A stretch of 44,757 bases of DNA from Sinorhizobium sp. A49 (GTDB taxonomy: Bacteria > Pseudomonadota > Alphaproteobacteria > Rhizobiales > Rhizobiaceae). The position numbers and the translations under genes are program-made. Positions 24,198-33,970 of this stretch are shown here, piece after piece (the first letter of the stretch is position 1; every line of letters begins with the position of its first letter). The stretch is from contig NZ_MUNW01000076.1 in assembly GCF_002002725.1 (NCBI RefSeq), forward strand, positions 1-44,757. Direction: 5' to 3'. Under the pieces are notes generated by a model. The model was not told the origin of the DNA, made no database searches, and saw only the letters and a program-made list of their open reading frames with translations.

Positions 24198-24626
24198 ATG
24201 GTCGAGAGCGGTTATTCCGGGACACCGCTTGTCCGCAAGCTTGGCTTGAGGGACGGCCAGTCAGCGCTGTTGCTTGGTGTTCCCGGTGATCTGACCGAGA
24301 TTGCTGGCTTTGCCGGGTTTGCCAGTTGCGAAACCTCAATCGACGGTTTGGCGTCACGCCGGCACGATTACATTCACGCCTTTGCGGTGGAGAGGGCGGA
24401 GCTCGACGCGTTGGCACCGCGGCTTGCCGCAAGCCTGAAGGCCAAGGGCATGATGTGGATCTCATGGCCGAAGCGCGCATCGAAGGTTCCGACCACGCTG
24501 ACCGAAGATGGATTGCGCGAGATCTTCCTGCCACTCGGGCTCGTCGACACCAAGGTCTGTGCCGTCGATGCGGTCTGGTCCGGATTGAAGTTCATGTTCC
24601 GTAAGGACGTTCGCGCCGGTCTCTGA
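24198..24626 (+). CDS. DUF3052 family protein
   Basis: A 142-residue cytoplasmic protein matching DUF3052: the N-terminal SGYSGTPLVRKLGLRDGQ, the central MMWISWPKRASKVPTTLTED, and the C-terminal GLVDTKVCAVDAVWSGLKFM are hallmarks of the family. No activity is known to me. GGGGAGG before ATG 24198 fixes the start. It converges with the sugar dehydrogenase gene, with 14 bp between the stop codons. Confidence 0.85.
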   Translation: MVESGYSGTPLVRKLGLRDGQSALLLGVPGDLTEIAGFAGFASCETSIDGLASRRHDYIHAFAVERAELDALAPRLAASLKAKGMMWISWPKRASKVPTTLTEDGLREIFLPLGLVDTKVCAVDAVWSGLKFMFRKDVRAGL

Positions 24627-24640
24627 TCTTCATTGAGGAT

Positions 24641-25828
24641 CTACTGCGTCGGTGCCCTTGAGACCCTGAGCAGCGCGCCGTCTTCCTCGTCCGTCAGCAT
24701 GAGCAGTGCGCCGTCCGGAGCGACGACGACATCGCGGATGCGGCCGAACTCGCCGTCGAACAGCCGCTCTTCGGCGGTGACTGCGCCGGTGTCGTCCCGT
24801 TCCAGCCGGGCGAGCAGCTGGTACTTCAACGCTGCGACAAGCAGGCTGCCGTCCCACTCCGGAAACATCTTGCCGCGGTAGACCGCAAGCGCGCCCGGCG
24901 CAATCGAGGGGTCCCAATAGTAAAGCGGCTGGTCGAAGCCGTCCTTTGCCGTGCCTTCGCCGATCTCGGCGCCGGAATAGTCCTTGCCGTAGGTGATCAC
25001 TGGCCAGCCGTAGTTGTGGCCGGCTTGCGGGTTGTTGACCTCGTCGCCGCCGCGCGCGCCGTGTTCCACGGTCAAAAGCGTGCTGTCCTTCGGGTCGAAG
25101 GCGATACCTTGCGGATTGCGATGCCCCTTCGACCAGAGTTCAGGCAGGCCCTCGGTGCCGCCGCGATAGGGGTTGGCGGCGGGAATGCTGCCGTCGGCGT
25201 TGATATGCAGGATGGCGCCGGCATGATCATGCAGATCCTGGGCGCGGTCGCGATCGCCGCGGTCGCCGATGCCGAAGAACAGGCTGCCATCCGGCGCAAT
25301 GGCGATGCGCGAGCCGAAATGCTGGCCCTTGCGGGTCAGCTTGTTCATGCGGAAGAGTTCCTTGACGCCGGTGAGGCTTTTGTCGTCTGCCGCCAAGGTC
25401 GCCCTTACCAGTGCCGTGCCAAAGCCGCCGTCGCCATTGGCCGAAAGCGTCAGGTAGAGCGTGCGGCTGGTGACAAAGTCGGGGGCGAGCGCAATGTCGA
25501 GCAGGCCGCCCTGGCCCTGTTCTGCGACCTCAGGCACGCCCGTCAGCGGTGCCGAGGCCTTGCCGTCGCGAATGATGCGCAGCCGACCGGCGCGCTCGCT
25601 GACGATATAGCCGCCATCCGGCAGGACTTCGACCGACCACGGGTGCTCAAGCCCGGCGGCCAGCGTCTCGACCAGCACGTCGCCGTGCTGGGAGGGGAAT
25701 TCCCGCGTTTCCTGCGCAAAGGCGGCAAAAGGAGCGGCCGACAAAAGCAGGCCGGCCAGGAGCGGCAATGCACGAACGGCCCGCGCCATGCGCGTTGAAT
25801 CCAGCCTTGATGCCCGCGTCTGCCGCAT
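24641..25828 (-). CDS. Soluble PQQ-type aldose sugar dehydrogenase
   Basis: A 395-residue exported protein: an Arg-rich start and hydrophobic core (residues about 14-38, cleavage near AFAQ), then a beta-propeller of the soluble glucose/aldose dehydrogenase family (YliI type). Characteristic stretches are GLEHPWSVEVLPDGGYIVSE, GQGGLLDIALAPDF, the PQQ/Ca-site motifs GIGDRGDRDRAQ and GHRNPQGIAF, and EHGARGGDEVN. The protein would oxidise aldoses in the periplasm if PQQ is available; no PQQ synthesis genes are in the window. GGAGAGAGCGA precedes ATG 25828. Confidence 0.9.
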   Translation of the reverse strand: MRQTRASRLDSTRMARAVRALPLLAGLLLSAAPFAAFAQETREFPSQHGDVLVETLAAGLEHPWSVEVLPDGGYIVSERAGRLRIIRDGKASAPLTGVPEVAEQGQGGLLDIALAPDFVTSRTLYLTLSANGDGGFGTALVRATLAADDKSLTGVKELFRMNKLTRKGQHFGSRIAIAPDGSLFFGIGDRGDRDRAQDLHDHAGAILHINADGSIPAANPYRGGTEGLPELWSKGHRNPQGIAFDPKDSTLLTVEHGARGGDEVNNPQAGHNYGWPVITYGKDYSGAEIGEGTAKDGFDQPLYYWDPSIAPGALAVYRGKMFPEWDGSLLVAALKYQLLARLERDDTGAVTAEERLFDGEFGRIRDVVVAPDGALLMLTDEEDGALLRVSRAPTQ

Positions 25829-25914
25829 TCGCTCTCTCCGATCCGTTCATGCCGTTGCATGGCAAGCTGGAGCGGTCGGCCGGTTCGTTCAAGTCAAATC
25901 GGATCAAAAAGGCT

Positions 25915-26583
25915 TTATTTCGAGATCGAGCCCGTGGTCAGCGGCACCGGATGCTGCTCGCCCACCAGTTCGGCCGTCACGATGTAGCGCATCGGTCCGG
26001 GCTCGATCGCATCGAAAGGGAAGCAGGTGGCGAGCGCCAGATTGTGGCCGCTGGCGGCAGCATTGATGCCGCTTTCGTCCCAGCGTGCGACACGGCCTTG
26101 CCCGGCGCGGAACAGAAAGCGCCGGCCGTCCTTGCGGGTCAACACCAGCAGATCGCCGGCCGACACATCCTTCAGCCAGCGGAAATGCGTGTCGCGGTGG
26201 GCGGCGATGACGGCAGTGCCTTCGTCGCCGGGAAGGGGGGTGTTGGTGAGCCAGGCCGGCCCGAAGGCAAGCGCCTGGCCGCTAGCGCCCTTCAGCACGA
26301 TCGCCGAACGGTTGAGGCGCGGCGCCATGATTTCCGCCGTCGTTTCGAAGTCGGCCCAGGGCCAGGGTTTGCCGTTGGCCTCGCCGTGCAGCTGCGCCTC
26401 GAAACTCTTCTTCAAGAGCACCTGCGAGACCTCGGCCTTGGCCTTCATGTAAAATCCCTTGCCGACCAGCATGAGGCCGGCAAGTGCAAACAGCGCGATG
26501 ATCGCGACGACGATGGTCTCGATCGCCGAGAGACGGGCGAGGAAGCCCGGGCGCGGCCCGGGCAGGTCGTCGTCAGCGGCCAT
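25915..26583 (-). CDS. Class GN sortase (proteobacterial type)
   Basis: A 222-residue sortase with an N-terminal membrane anchor (about 21-44) and a sortase barrel. The catalytic residues are visible: His129 in VIAAHRDTHF, Cys187 in LALATCFPF, and Arg199 in PMRYIVTAEL. This class occurs in Gram-negatives, usually as one sortase with one dedicated target encoded next to it; here the target gene is directly upstream and ends in an LPQTA sorting signal. ATG 26583 overlaps the end of the target gene by 11 bp, indicating translational coupling. The acceptor of the transpeptidation in Gram-negatives is not known. Confidence 0.93.
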   Translation of the reverse strand: MAADDDLPGPRPGFLARLSAIETIVVAIIALFALAGLMLVGKGFYMKAKAEVSQVLLKKSFEAQLHGEANGKPWPWADFETTAEIMAPRLNRSAIVLKGASGQALAFGPAWLTNTPLPGDEGTAVIAAHRDTHFRWLKDVSAGDLLVLTRKDGRRFLFRAGQGRVARWDESGINAAASGHNLALATCFPFDAIEPGPMRYIVTAELVGEQHPVPLTTGSISK

Positions 26584-28933
26584 GGCGTCGAACCCCTGCG
26601 ATGACGAGGACGGCAATCTGGCCGCGCCAGAAGATGAAGGTGCTGCCGGCAACAAGCGAGAAGGCGAGCAGCATCAGGCCGATGAGGATCTGCTTGTCCG
26701 CCTCGGTCGCCGTCTGCGGCAGGTTCACCTGGTTGTTGGCTTCGGCAAGCAGGCCGGCTGCACGCGCCGTCGGCGCCGCCAACATGCGGTCGGCGGTGAG
26801 CATCGCGAGCTTCGTCTGGCTTTCGCTCGAAGCTTCCCGCTCGTCGATCGTGTCGGTTGCGTCGGGCGCAATTGCATCGGGTTTCTCGCCAAAAACCTTG
26901 CCGAAGTCCCAGCCGGCCGGAAGGTTGAGCGGCACGTCGGTTGCCGTCAGGTTTTCGCCGGCGGGCCGCGATGGCGTGGCATCGACGGCGACGAGGCTGG
27001 TGACGCGCGAGACCAGGTGGTGGGCAAGGGCGACGGTTTCGATCTGCCTGTCGAGCGATGCGGGGTCGGCGATGGCCGACGCGCTTGCCTCGAGATCGTC
27101 GATCTTGCGTCGGGCCCAGAGCTTGGCGATGCCTTCGCCGTTTGCCGCCTTGGCGATATCCATCTCGACGCGAAAGGGCTGGTCGCCGGCCTTGCCGACG
27201 ATGCGCAGCTTGCCGTCCGGCGACATACCGTCGAGTTCGGCCGTCAGCACGACCGGCTCGCCGCGATAGAGATCGGGCATCGGGTTGGGCGTGATATCGC
27301 CGGAAGCAGCGCCCTCGAAGCTCGCGGAGATATCGGTCATGACGGGGCTTTCGAGCTTGGTGAAGAGCTCGCCCATGCGCGCGGCCACCTGGCTTTCCGA
27401 GCCGATCAACGTGAAGGTGCCGCGACCGTATTCGGCGGCCTTGGTCATGAAGTGGCTGTTGGGCGCCGAACCGATGCCGACCGTGAAGACGCGGGCGTCG
27501 CCGCGGTTCTTCTGGATCTCCTGGAAGAGCTGACCTTCATTGCCGATGGCGCCGTCGGTGAGGAACACCACCTGGCGAAGCGCGCCCGGTGCGACGGGGC
27601 CCTGCGTGCGCAGGGCCGCTTCCAGCGCCGGCAGCATTTCCGTGCCGCCATCGGCGGTCAGGCCGCGCACGAAGGCGATGGCATCCTCGCGCTTGTCGGG
27701 CGTCGCCTCGATGAGCCCAGGGAAATGCACGGTCATCGTGTCGTCGAAGCGGATGACGTTGAAGCGGTCCTCCGGCTTCAACCGCGAGATCGCCAGCGCC
27801 AGGCTTTCCTTTGCCTGCTCCATCGACGGGCCGGCCATCGAGCCGGAATTGTCGATGACGAAAACCACCTCGCGCTTCACCGGCTTGTCGGTCTCGGTCG
27901 CTGCGACCGGCGGGGTGACAAAGGACAGGAGATAGGTCTTGCCGCCGACGGTCTCGCGGAAGAGACCGGCATAGGGGCTCTGGCCTTCGACTGCCTTCCA
28001 GCTGAGTTCAAAATCCCTGTCGGCAGGAACGCTTCCCGCTTTCAGCGTGATCTTGCGCGTCAGCTGGTCCAGCGTGGTCGTTTCGATTTCATGAAAGGCG
28101 GAGGTCACCTCGGCGATCGGGAAGCCCGCCTTCAGATTGACCGTCAGCGTCACCGGGTTGATCCTGGCGTTTTCGCTGGGGTCCAGCACCGGCGGTTCGA
28201 TTTTTGCGCGATCGGGAACCGGGTCGCTGACGGCATAGCCGGAGCGGCTGTCGAGATCGACGGTCTGGACGATCGGCTGCGGATTGTAGCGCGGCGCCAC
28301 CACCATCGGGAAACGGAAGCTGAAGGCGTCGTTCGACTGGCGCACGCCGCTTTGATATTCGATCTGCACCACCACCGTTTCGCCCGGGCCGATATTGGCG
28401 ACCTGGTTGGTAAAGAGATTGGGGCGCTGCTGTTCCAGAAGTGCTGCCTTCTTGCCCTCGGCCTTGGCCTGCTCGTAGATTTCCTTGGCCGCCTGGCGCG
28501 GTTTGATCTGGCCTTCGATGAAGCGGTCGCCGATCTGCATCTTCAGGGTATCGACGGCGGAATCGTCAGGAAGCGGGAAGACATAGGTGCCTTCGACCCA
28601 GCCCTTGCTCGGGTTCTGGAACCGCTGCGTGACGCGGGTGCGCATGATCGGGCCGTTGACGTCGATCTCGACATCTGTCGCAAGGCGCGGCGCCTCGACG
28701 AAATAGCCCGGTTCCTTCGACGGAAAGAGCAGGGCGCCGGTGCCCATGTCGTTGGGCCTGACATAGCCGGCCATCTGCTCCGGCCTGGCGTTTGCCGTCT
28801 GGGCTGAGGCCTGGGTCATCAAGCCGAGGATCATCACGATGCAGGCGGCGAGCGCTGCAAGCGCCAGATACATGCCCCAGCGCGCTTCGTTCTGCCGTGT
28901 CCGTGATTCAGCAATTTCGTCGTCGAGAAACAT
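26573..28933 (-). CDS. VIT and vWA domain sortase target protein
   Basis: A 786-residue exported protein: a membrane-spanning/signal segment at about 21-45, a VIT domain at about 70-200 (GTYVFPLPDDSAVDTLKM), a beta-rich region, and a vWA domain from about 355 with an intact MIDAS motif (DNSGSM; Asp361, Ser363, Ser365). The C-terminus carries LPQTA at 738-742, a hydrophobic span, and a basic tail (GVRRHGR), i.e. a full cell-surface sorting signal. This is the layout of the marine proteobacterial sortase target family. The neighbouring sortase gene is the evident partner. The ligand and surface role are unknown; vWA suggests protein-protein binding through a metal ion. Confidence 0.93.
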   Translation of the reverse strand: MFLDDEIAESRTRQNEARWGMYLALAALAACIVMILGLMTQASAQTANARPEQMAGYVRPNDMGTGALLFPSKEPGYFVEAPRLATDVEIDVNGPIMRTRVTQRFQNPSKGWVEGTYVFPLPDDSAVDTLKMQIGDRFIEGQIKPRQAAKEIYEQAKAEGKKAALLEQQRPNLFTNQVANIGPGETVVVQIEYQSGVRQSNDAFSFRFPMVVAPRYNPQPIVQTVDLDSRSGYAVSDPVPDRAKIEPPVLDPSENARINPVTLTVNLKAGFPIAEVTSAFHEIETTTLDQLTRKITLKAGSVPADRDFELSWKAVEGQSPYAGLFRETVGGKTYLLSFVTPPVAATETDKPVKREVVFVIDNSGSMAGPSMEQAKESLALAISRLKPEDRFNVIRFDDTMTVHFPGLIEATPDKREDAIAFVRGLTADGGTEMLPALEAALRTQGPVAPGALRQVVFLTDGAIGNEGQLFQEIQKNRGDARVFTVGIGSAPNSHFMTKAAEYGRGTFTLIGSESQVAARMGELFTKLESPVMTDISASFEGAASGDITPNPMPDLYRGEPVVLTAELDGMSPDGKLRIVGKAGDQPFRVEMDIAKAANGEGIAKLWARRKIDDLEASASAIADPASLDRQIETVALAHHLVSRVTSLVAVDATPSRPAGENLTATDVPLNLPAGWDFGKVFGEKPDAIAPDATDTIDEREASSESQTKLAMLTADRMLAAPTARAAGLLAEANNQVNLPQTATEADKQILIGLMLLAFSLVAGSTFIFWRGQIAVLVIAGVRRHGR

Positions 28934-30616
<1,683 letters not shown>

Positions 30617-30638
30617 TCTTGAGGCATTGCATGCAATA

Positions 30639-30670
30639 GAAAAAGCCCGCCGGAAACGGTGGGCTTTTTT
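30639..30670 (+). terminator. Terminator after aatA
   Basis: AAAAAGCCCGCCG and CGGTGGGCTTTTTT form a stem with one mismatch around a GAAA loop and a T-run, 23 bp past the stop codon. Confidence 0.85.
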
Positions 30671-30754
30671 GCTGGCAAAACGATTCAACAAGCGGTCAAA
30701 CTGATTCAATCCTGCCGGTTAAGGCGCTGAAATCAATTTAGATCTGCCTTTTGT

Positions 30755-31060
30755 CTAGGCGCCGGGAACCTCGTCGTCGCCGACGACGCCGCCCTCGCTT
30801 TCGAGGATGGAGAGGCGCCGCGCCTCGGAGCGGGTGAACTTCAGGCAGACACCGATACCGCGCTCGCCTTCCGGCAGAAAAATGGCGCCGGCATTTTCGA
30901 GCGCATGCGTGAGCGACAGAATCACTGCGCCGTCGGGCTTTTCCAGCTTGCGCTCGAACTTGAGGATCGTGTCTTCATCGACGCCGGAAAAGCTCGCCAG
31001 CATCTCGCGCGAAATTTCGATCAGCGCCCGGGCGGCGCGGCACTGTGGACCTGTAATCAT
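30755..31060 (-). CDS. Small XRE-like helix-turn-helix protein
   Basis: A 101-residue protein. Residues 1-60 resemble a lambda-repressor-type HTH (GPQCRAARALIEISREMLAS, GVDEDTILKFERKLEKPDG), followed by a short beta-like tail (LPEGERGIGVCLKFTRSEA). It therefore looks like a short transcription factor of the XRE superfamily. GGAGG five bases before ATG 31060 sets the start; a GTG at 31066 is the alternative. It stands alone between aatA and the oxidoreductase pair; the target is unknown. Confidence 0.7.
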   Translation of the reverse strand: MITGPQCRAARALIEISREMLASFSGVDEDTILKFERKLEKPDGAVILSLTHALENAGAIFLPEGERGIGVCLKFTRSEARRLSILESEGGVVGDDEVPGA

Positions 31061-31231
31061 CGTCACCTCCAGTTGCGGTGAGGATGCGCGATGGCCTGCG
31101 ACGGGTCAACCGCAGGCAAACGACGCGCGAGCTTTCTACCGCGGACCGTTGCTGCACCGCTCGGCTGAGGCGACATTTCGAGGTGGCTCCGCCGGGCCTT
31201 CATCGCCACCAGCCCCGTGGAAGACTGCGCG

Positions 31232-32098
31232 CTACTTCGCCCTCATCACCTCGATGATGCCGGAGATCTCGTCGGTCCCGAAGCCGCCGGCAAGGCGCTT
31301 TTGCGCCAGCCTTTCCATCGGCTCCATGAACGCCGGATCGATGCCCTGACTTCTGCTTGCGGTAACGATGTTGGTGATCGCCACCGATTGCATCGCTAGG
31401 TTCGACATCACGTCGCGGGCATGATCGCCGCTGTCGATCCGTTCGGCATAGTCGGGTAGCGCCGTCATCATCGCGGCGAGCCACGGCTCGACGAGGGGCA
31501 GGAACTGCTTTGCCGTGACGCCGACGCTGCCGGCAAGCGCCGTTGCGTGCAGATAACCGCCAAAGAGGCCGTACATCGCTGACAGCAAGGCGAGGTCGTT
31601 GACCGCAGCGAAGATGGGATCTTCGCCGAGATAGTGGCTCTGGCCGAAGGCGGCCAGTTGCTCCTTGGCGCCCTCGAATGCATCGGCGCTGCCGCTATAG
31701 AGAATGAAGGCGTGCGGTGAGCCGATCATCGGCGGCGTCGCCATGATGCCGCCATCGAGATAGCGCGCGCCGTATCCTTCAAGCCGGGCCGCGATGGCCC
31801 GGACTTCATCCGGACGACCGTTCGTCAGGTTGACGACGGTCTTGTTGGCAAGCATCGGGCCGACGTCGGCGAGCGTGGCGTCCACGGCGGCATAGTCGGT
31901 GAGGCAAAGGATGATCAGATCGCTTGCCGCGATGGCTTCAGAGACCGTTTTGGCCCGGCGGGCACCGCGGGCAACGAGCGCATCAGCCCGTGTCTGCGTG
32001 CGGTTCCAGACGGTCATGACATTGCCTGCGTCGATGAGGGCGTTGTCGAGTGCCGTGCCCATCGCGCCGAGGCCGAGGATGGAGATGGTTTTGGACAT
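31232..32098 (-). CDS. Imine reductase/6-phosphogluconate-dehydrogenase-like oxidoreductase
   Basis: A 288-residue NAD(P)-dependent protein. The N-terminal Rossmann fold has ISILGLGAMGTALDNAL (glycine motif at about 9-14) with WNRTQTRADAL after the second strand, which suggests NADPH. The C-terminal helical domain (AAVNDLALLSAMYGLFGGYLH) is like that of imine reductases and reductive aminases rather than sugar-acid dehydrogenases, which keep a catalytic Lys in a GxxGxGxxxKxxxN motif; that motif is absent. It is 24 bp downstream of the SDR gene on the same strand. The substrate is unknown. Confidence 0.8.
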   Translation of the reverse strand: MSKTISILGLGAMGTALDNALIDAGNVMTVWNRTQTRADALVARGARRAKTVSEAIAASDLIILCLTDYAAVDATLADVGPMLANKTVVNLTNGRPDEVRAIAARLEGYGARYLDGGIMATPPMIGSPHAFILYSGSADAFEGAKEQLAAFGQSHYLGEDPIFAAVNDLALLSAMYGLFGGYLHATALAGSVGVTAKQFLPLVEPWLAAMMTALPDYAERIDSGDHARDVMSNLAMQSVAITNIVTASRSQGIDPAFMEPMERLAQKRLAGGFGTDEISGIIEVMRAK

Positions 32099-32122
32099 CG
32101 TGCTTCTCCGCTCCTGCGCGCT

Positions 32123-32884
32123 TCAGGCCGCTGGCGACAGTTGCTGGCCGAGGCCGCCGTCGACCGTCAGTCTTGCGCCTGTCGTAAACGTCGCGTCGAA
32201 GGCGAGGAACAGCACGGCCCGGGCCACTTCGTCGGCGGTGCCGTTGCGGCCCATCGGCGTGATCGCGTCGCCCAGCGCCTTGAACTCGGCGCGCTCGGCA
32301 TCGGTGACGCCGGCAACACCCTTGGTCGGCGTGTCGATGAAGCCTGGGCTGACCGAGTTCACCCTGATGCCGCGCGGCAGGAGTTCGGCGGCAAAGACCG
32401 AGGCAAAGGAGATCAGCGCTGCCTTGCTGCCGCTATAGACAGCCATGCCCGCATGACCGCCGATATCGGCAACGGACGAGGTGAAGACGATCGAGCCGCC
32501 GTCGCGGATCAACGGTGCCAATCGCTGGACGGTGAAGAAGGCGCCCTTGGTGTTGATGGTGAACTGGCGATCATAGGAGGCCTCCGTCACCTGGTCGAAC
32601 GGTTCAAGCAGCGATGTGCCGGCGTTAACGTGCAGCAGGTCGATCGAGCCCAGCTTCTGGCCGACCGTCGCTCCGAGCACGGCGATCTCGCCGAGATCGG
32701 AAATGTCGGATTTCACCGCATGGACGCGCGACCCGAAGCGCTCCTGAATTCTCGCGAGGTTCGCCTCGTTGTTGCCGGTCAAAAGCACCTCGGCGCTGCC
32801 GTCGACGAGCCGCTCGACGGTTGCCAGACCCATGCCGTGCGTGCCGCCGATGACGACGGCTTTCTTGTTCTGATAGATACCCAT
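32123..32884 (-). CDS. Short-chain dehydrogenase/reductase
   Basis: A 253-residue classical SDR. The cofactor motif is GGTHGMG (13-19), with the NAG motif in [11 protein letters not shown], and the catalytic set Asn111, Ser136 or Ser137, Tyr150 and Lys154 ([11 protein letters not shown]). The C-terminal [14 protein letters not shown] is typical. It leads the imine-reductase-like gene and is divergent from the LysR gene; a perfect dyad at 32971 could control both. The substrate is unknown. Confidence 0.9.
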   Translation of the reverse strand: MGIYQNKKAVVIGGTHGMGLATVERLVDGSAEVLLTGNNEANLARIQERFGSRVHAVKSDISDLGEIAVLGATVGQKLGSIDLLHVNAGTSLLEPFDQVTEASYDRQFTINTKGAFFTVQRLAPLIRDGGSIVFTSSVADIGGHAGMAVYSGSKAALISFASVFAAELLPRGIRVNSVSPGFIDTPTKGVAGVTDAERAEFKALGDAITPMGRNGTADEVARAVLFLAFDATFTTGARLTVDGGLGQQLSPAA

Positions 32885-32970
32885 CTTCTCTTCCTTCGAT
32901 ATCAGGTTTCGATGATGAAGAGATAGTTTCGTGGACGATATTGCGTAAGTGAGGCAAATGTGGATCTATC

Positions 32971-32986
32971 GTCTACATTTGTAGAC
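32971..32986. promoter_or_regulatory. Perfect dyad between the SDR and LysR genes
   Basis: GTCTACA, TT, TGTAGAC is a 16-bp inverted repeat 13 bp upstream of the LysR ATG and 86 bp upstream of the SDR start. The placement over the regulator's own start region fits negative autoregulation and activation of the divergent operon, as is usual for LysR proteins. Confidence 0.55.
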
Positions 32987-32999
32987 ATTGGAAGCTGCG

Positions 33000-33890
33000 A
33001 TGCGCAATCTCAACGACTTCATCGTCTTTGCCCATGTGGTCGACCACAAGGGGTTCGCACCGGCGGCGCGCGCACTCAATGTGCCGAAATCGACGCTGAG
33101 CAAACGCGTGGCCGAACTGGAAAAGACGCTCGGTGTCCGACTGATCAACCGCACGTCGCGCCGCTTCACCGTCACCGAAATCGGGGAGGACTTCTATCGC
33201 CATGCCGCGGCGATGCTGATCGAGGCGGAAGCGGCCGAAGCCATCGTCAAGGGGCGGCTTGCCGAGCCGAGCGGCACGGTCAGGATCACCGCCTCGGTTC
33301 CGACGGCGCAGATGATGCTGGCCGGCCTCCTGCCGCCACTGGCGCAGACCTATCCCAAGATGCGGGTGATGCTGCACGCGACCGATCGCTTCGTCGATGT
33401 GGTGCAGGAGGGCTTCGACATCGCCGTGCGCGATCACTTCGCTGCCTTACCCGATTCCGGCATGGTGCAGCGGCGGGTGGCAACGGACGCCATCTGGCTG
33501 GTGGCGGCGCCGGCCTATCTGGAAAGCCGCGGGCGACCGCGTGAACCCAGCGACCTTTCACGCCATGACGGGCTTCTGGCCTCCTTGACCGCAGAGGGAT
33601 GGACGATGCGCAACGACGCTGATGTGGTCGTCCGGGTTCGCCCCGAGCCCCGCTTCGTCGCGGACGAATCCCATGTGCTTTGCGCAGCCGCCGTTTCCGG
33701 CCTCGGCATCACCGCACTGCCGCGGAAAATCTGCCGGGCGCAAATCGAGGCGGGCAGCCTCGTGCGTGTCCTGCCTGATTGGGAAGCAGGCAGCGTCACG
33801 ACGACGCTTTTGATGCCGCACCGGCGCGGTCAATTGCCGTCGGTGCGCGCCGTAGTCGATTTCATTGCCGCGCGTCTGGCCGCTGGGTGA
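33000..33890 (+). CDS. LysR-family transcriptional regulator
   Basis: A 296-residue LysR regulator. The winged HTH is at about residues 1-60 (NDFIVFAHVVDHKGFAPAAR, LNVPKSTLSKRVAELEKTLG), followed by the effector-binding domain (about 88-290; GTVRITASVPTAQMMLAGLL). It belongs to the large group with NRTSRRFTVTEIGEDFY after the HTH. ATG 33000 is preceded by GGAAG; an in-frame TTG at 32988 is less likely. It probably controls the divergent SDR/imine-reductase-like pair; the effector is unknown. Confidence 0.92.
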   Translation: MRNLNDFIVFAHVVDHKGFAPAARALNVPKSTLSKRVAELEKTLGVRLINRTSRRFTVTEIGEDFYRHAAAMLIEAEAAEAIVKGRLAEPSGTVRITASVPTAQMMLAGLLPPLAQTYPKMRVMLHATDRFVDVVQEGFDIAVRDHFAALPDSGMVQRRVATDAIWLVAAPAYLESRGRPREPSDLSRHDGLLASLTAEGWTMRNDADVVVRVRPEPRFVADESHVLCAAAVSGLGITALPRKICRAQIEAGSLVRVLPDWEAGSVTTTLLMPHRRGQLPSVRAVVDFIAARLAAG

Positions 33891-33924
33891 GGGGGCGGCG
33901 CTCAAAACCTGTGCTCCAAAAGAA

Positions 33925-33947
33925 AAGGCCCGCACGGAGCGGGCCTT
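33925..33947 (-). terminator. Terminator after carA (also faces the LysR gene)
   Basis: AAGGCCCGC (33925-33933) and GCGGGCCTT (33939-33947) form a 9-bp perfect stem with a 5-nt loop. On the minus strand it is followed by TTCTTTT. Confidence 0.85.
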
Positions 33948-33970
33948 CAAAACTTGTCTTCGTCGCGCGC

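Noticed and set aside
26459-28807. 782-codon frame antisense to the sortase target gene
   Set aside because: It lies over a protein with intact VIT, vWA and sorting signal; the antisense product has no recognisable motif.
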